A program made the position numbers and the translations under genes. The notes under the pieces are model-generated. The model was given only the letters and a program-made list of their open reading frames with translations, was not told where the DNA came from and made no database searches. Shown here piece by piece: positions 62,862 through 64,000 of a stretch of DNA of 64,000 nt; position 1 is the first letter of the stretch; every line of letters begins with the position of its first letter. This DNA is from Clusia tigrina (Eukaryota > Arthropoda > Insecta > Diptera > Clusiidae), in assembly GCA_920105625.2 (NCBI GenBank), contig OV050030.1, forward strand, positions 88,211,152 through 88,275,151, given 5' to 3'.

Positions 62862-64000
62862 AAGAGTGTTATACACTGCGACCTGAAAGATCTATTGTGA
62901 TGCCCCAATTTATTTGAAAGATGAGGATAGTCTCATCTATAAATCTTCTGTCAAGTTAATTTTCGACAGGAATTCATATATTTTGGAGGAATCAAGATGA
63001 GGGATCTTGCTCATATCCAAGATATAATCTCCAAAACATCTGAGTCTATTGTGTGCCAATGGTCCGCAGTATGTGATCAGGTGCAGAGAGGTTTCGTCAC
63101 TTTCTCCACAGAATCGACAGATGGCATCTGAAGATATACCCTTGTTCAAATGGTAGTTGAGTCTACAATGTCTGCTTAAAATGCTTGTGATGATTCTTAA
63201 TTTACTCCGAGGCATATTTATTAACTCCCTAGATCTTTTAGGATTAAAATCTCCCAGAAGAGCTTTGGACTGTCTTAATCCCGGAAGAGTTTTCCAGGTT
63301 TGACTTCTTTTTGCATCTGTACACTTCTTCAGCAGACCTCCAATGGTATTGGATGGTAGACCACAGAAGGGTTCAGAGGCCGCAGCCTTCCTAGCTAAGC
63401 TATCAGCCTTCTAATTTCCCTCTACTCCTATGTGGCCTGGTACCCACATTAGAGATAGCTTGTTCATACTGCTTAGGGAGTTTAGCTTCCCAATACAGAA
63501 CCACACAAACTTAGACATCACTAAGGGTGAGCTCAGACTCTTGAGTGCTGCTTGACAATCACGTAATATCACGATGTTTTTCCCCCGATATTTCCGACCA
63601 ATGTTGAACTGGGCACATTTTTCAATAGCGTGAATTTCCGCTTGAAAAATGCTTAGGATAGAACCCATTGGTTCCCTGTAGTTGGTTCTAAGCCCAAATA
63701 CTAGAACCGTCAGTATAAGGAATTTTCTCTAATTTTATACGTCTCAAAACATTTCCTTATTTTTTGCAACTCATCATTGTACTGTATTTGTGTGCAAAAT
63801 TGAATTTTCTTGGCATAAAATCCTTGTGAGATTTTAGTATACCATATTCTTGAGTTGATTTTTTACCCTATATATTTTGGGTGTAATTTGATTCTCTCGA
63901 AATAATTTACTGTATTCTGGTAAGAGATTTCCTAGCAGAGTCTTGAATTACTAGATGTAAGGGTGTAAGATCTAGTATAAATTCCATTGCAGCCGTTGGA
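62862..64000 (-). mobile_element. LINE 3' part with RNase H, runs off window
   Basis: - strand non-LTR element of the I/LOA-like group, those that carry RNase H. The 3' UTR contains GGGGCATCACAATAGATC (about 62895-62912) and ends near 62862. 63669-64000 is more decayed and should contain the RT end. Confidence 0.65.
62937..63720 (-). pseudogene. LINE RNase H domain and C-terminus
   Basis: RNase H removes the RNA strand during element copying. - strand blocks: YTDGSS (first Asp, about 63705), a frameshift, then FQAEIHAIEKC (Glu), VILRDCQAAL (second Asp; Arg where Ser is usual) and WVPGHIGVEGN, followed by a TAG at 63414-63416 and KADSLARKAA (final Asp). Downstream, 63215-62937 holds a Cys/His motif CRFCGESDETSLHLITYC. 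All RNase H acids remain; one stop and one frameshift break it. Confidence 0.75.

Overview
This 64 kb window is insect nuclear DNA, probably from a higher fly and possibly a tephritid. The clues are rosa-type DD41D mariners, LTR elements of the 17.6/297 kind with a tRNA-Ser primer site, and an R1-clade LINE next to a CATATA microsatellite. The species is inferred. I found no host gene, rRNA, functional tRNA gene or CRISPR array. Almost everything is transposable-element DNA, mostly broken, cut into or nested.

Layout. 1-1.2 kb: an envelope gene remnant (+). 1.4-3.5 kb: the 3' LTR and env end of an LTR element (-). 3.5-7.1 kb: LINE, mariner and Helitron scraps, a solo LTR and a nearly complete rosa-like mariner, all separated by long (TA)n tracts. 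One 377 bp tract lies between perfect inverted copies of the mariner end. 7.2-9.9 kb: a decayed R1-clade LINE. 9.9-10.9 kb: microsatellites, a Tc1-like end and a copia-like LTR with leader. 10.86-35.76 kb: a head-to-tail array of four copies (the first 5'-truncated) of one ~6.6 kb errantivirus-like element. Neighbouring units share a single LTR, and most inactivating mutations are shared between units.

35.77-54.6 kb is a nest that the sequence lets one unpick. A Maverick/Polinton remnant (integrase end followed by a capsid-like gene) was hit by a copia-like element (-), by the errantivirus array, and by a jockey-clade LINE (15 bp target duplication with one mismatch). The LINE was itself hit by an 11.6 kb env-type Ty3/gypsy element (-; TTTG duplication) and by a PIF/Harbinger transposon (TTA duplication). 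The gypsy element's 5' LTR holds a 904 bp solo LTR that carries a row of tandem stem-loops with compensatory changes.

54.9-62.9 kb: a third relative of the gypsy element (-), with internal deletions in pol, an inserted non-autonomous DD41D mariner in gag, and a foldback repeat plus a tRNA-like segment in its 3' part. 62.86-64 kb: the RNase H end of a LINE (-) that seems to have landed in its leader and runs off the window.

The genes do not form a cellular pathway; they are the replication modules of parasites (gag, protease, RT, RNase H, integrase, env, DDE transposases). The most informative parts are the mosaic shared-LTR array, the dated nest of insertions, the stem-loop row and the TA tract between inverted mariner ends. 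An assembly check is needed before reading biology into the array or the TA palindrome.
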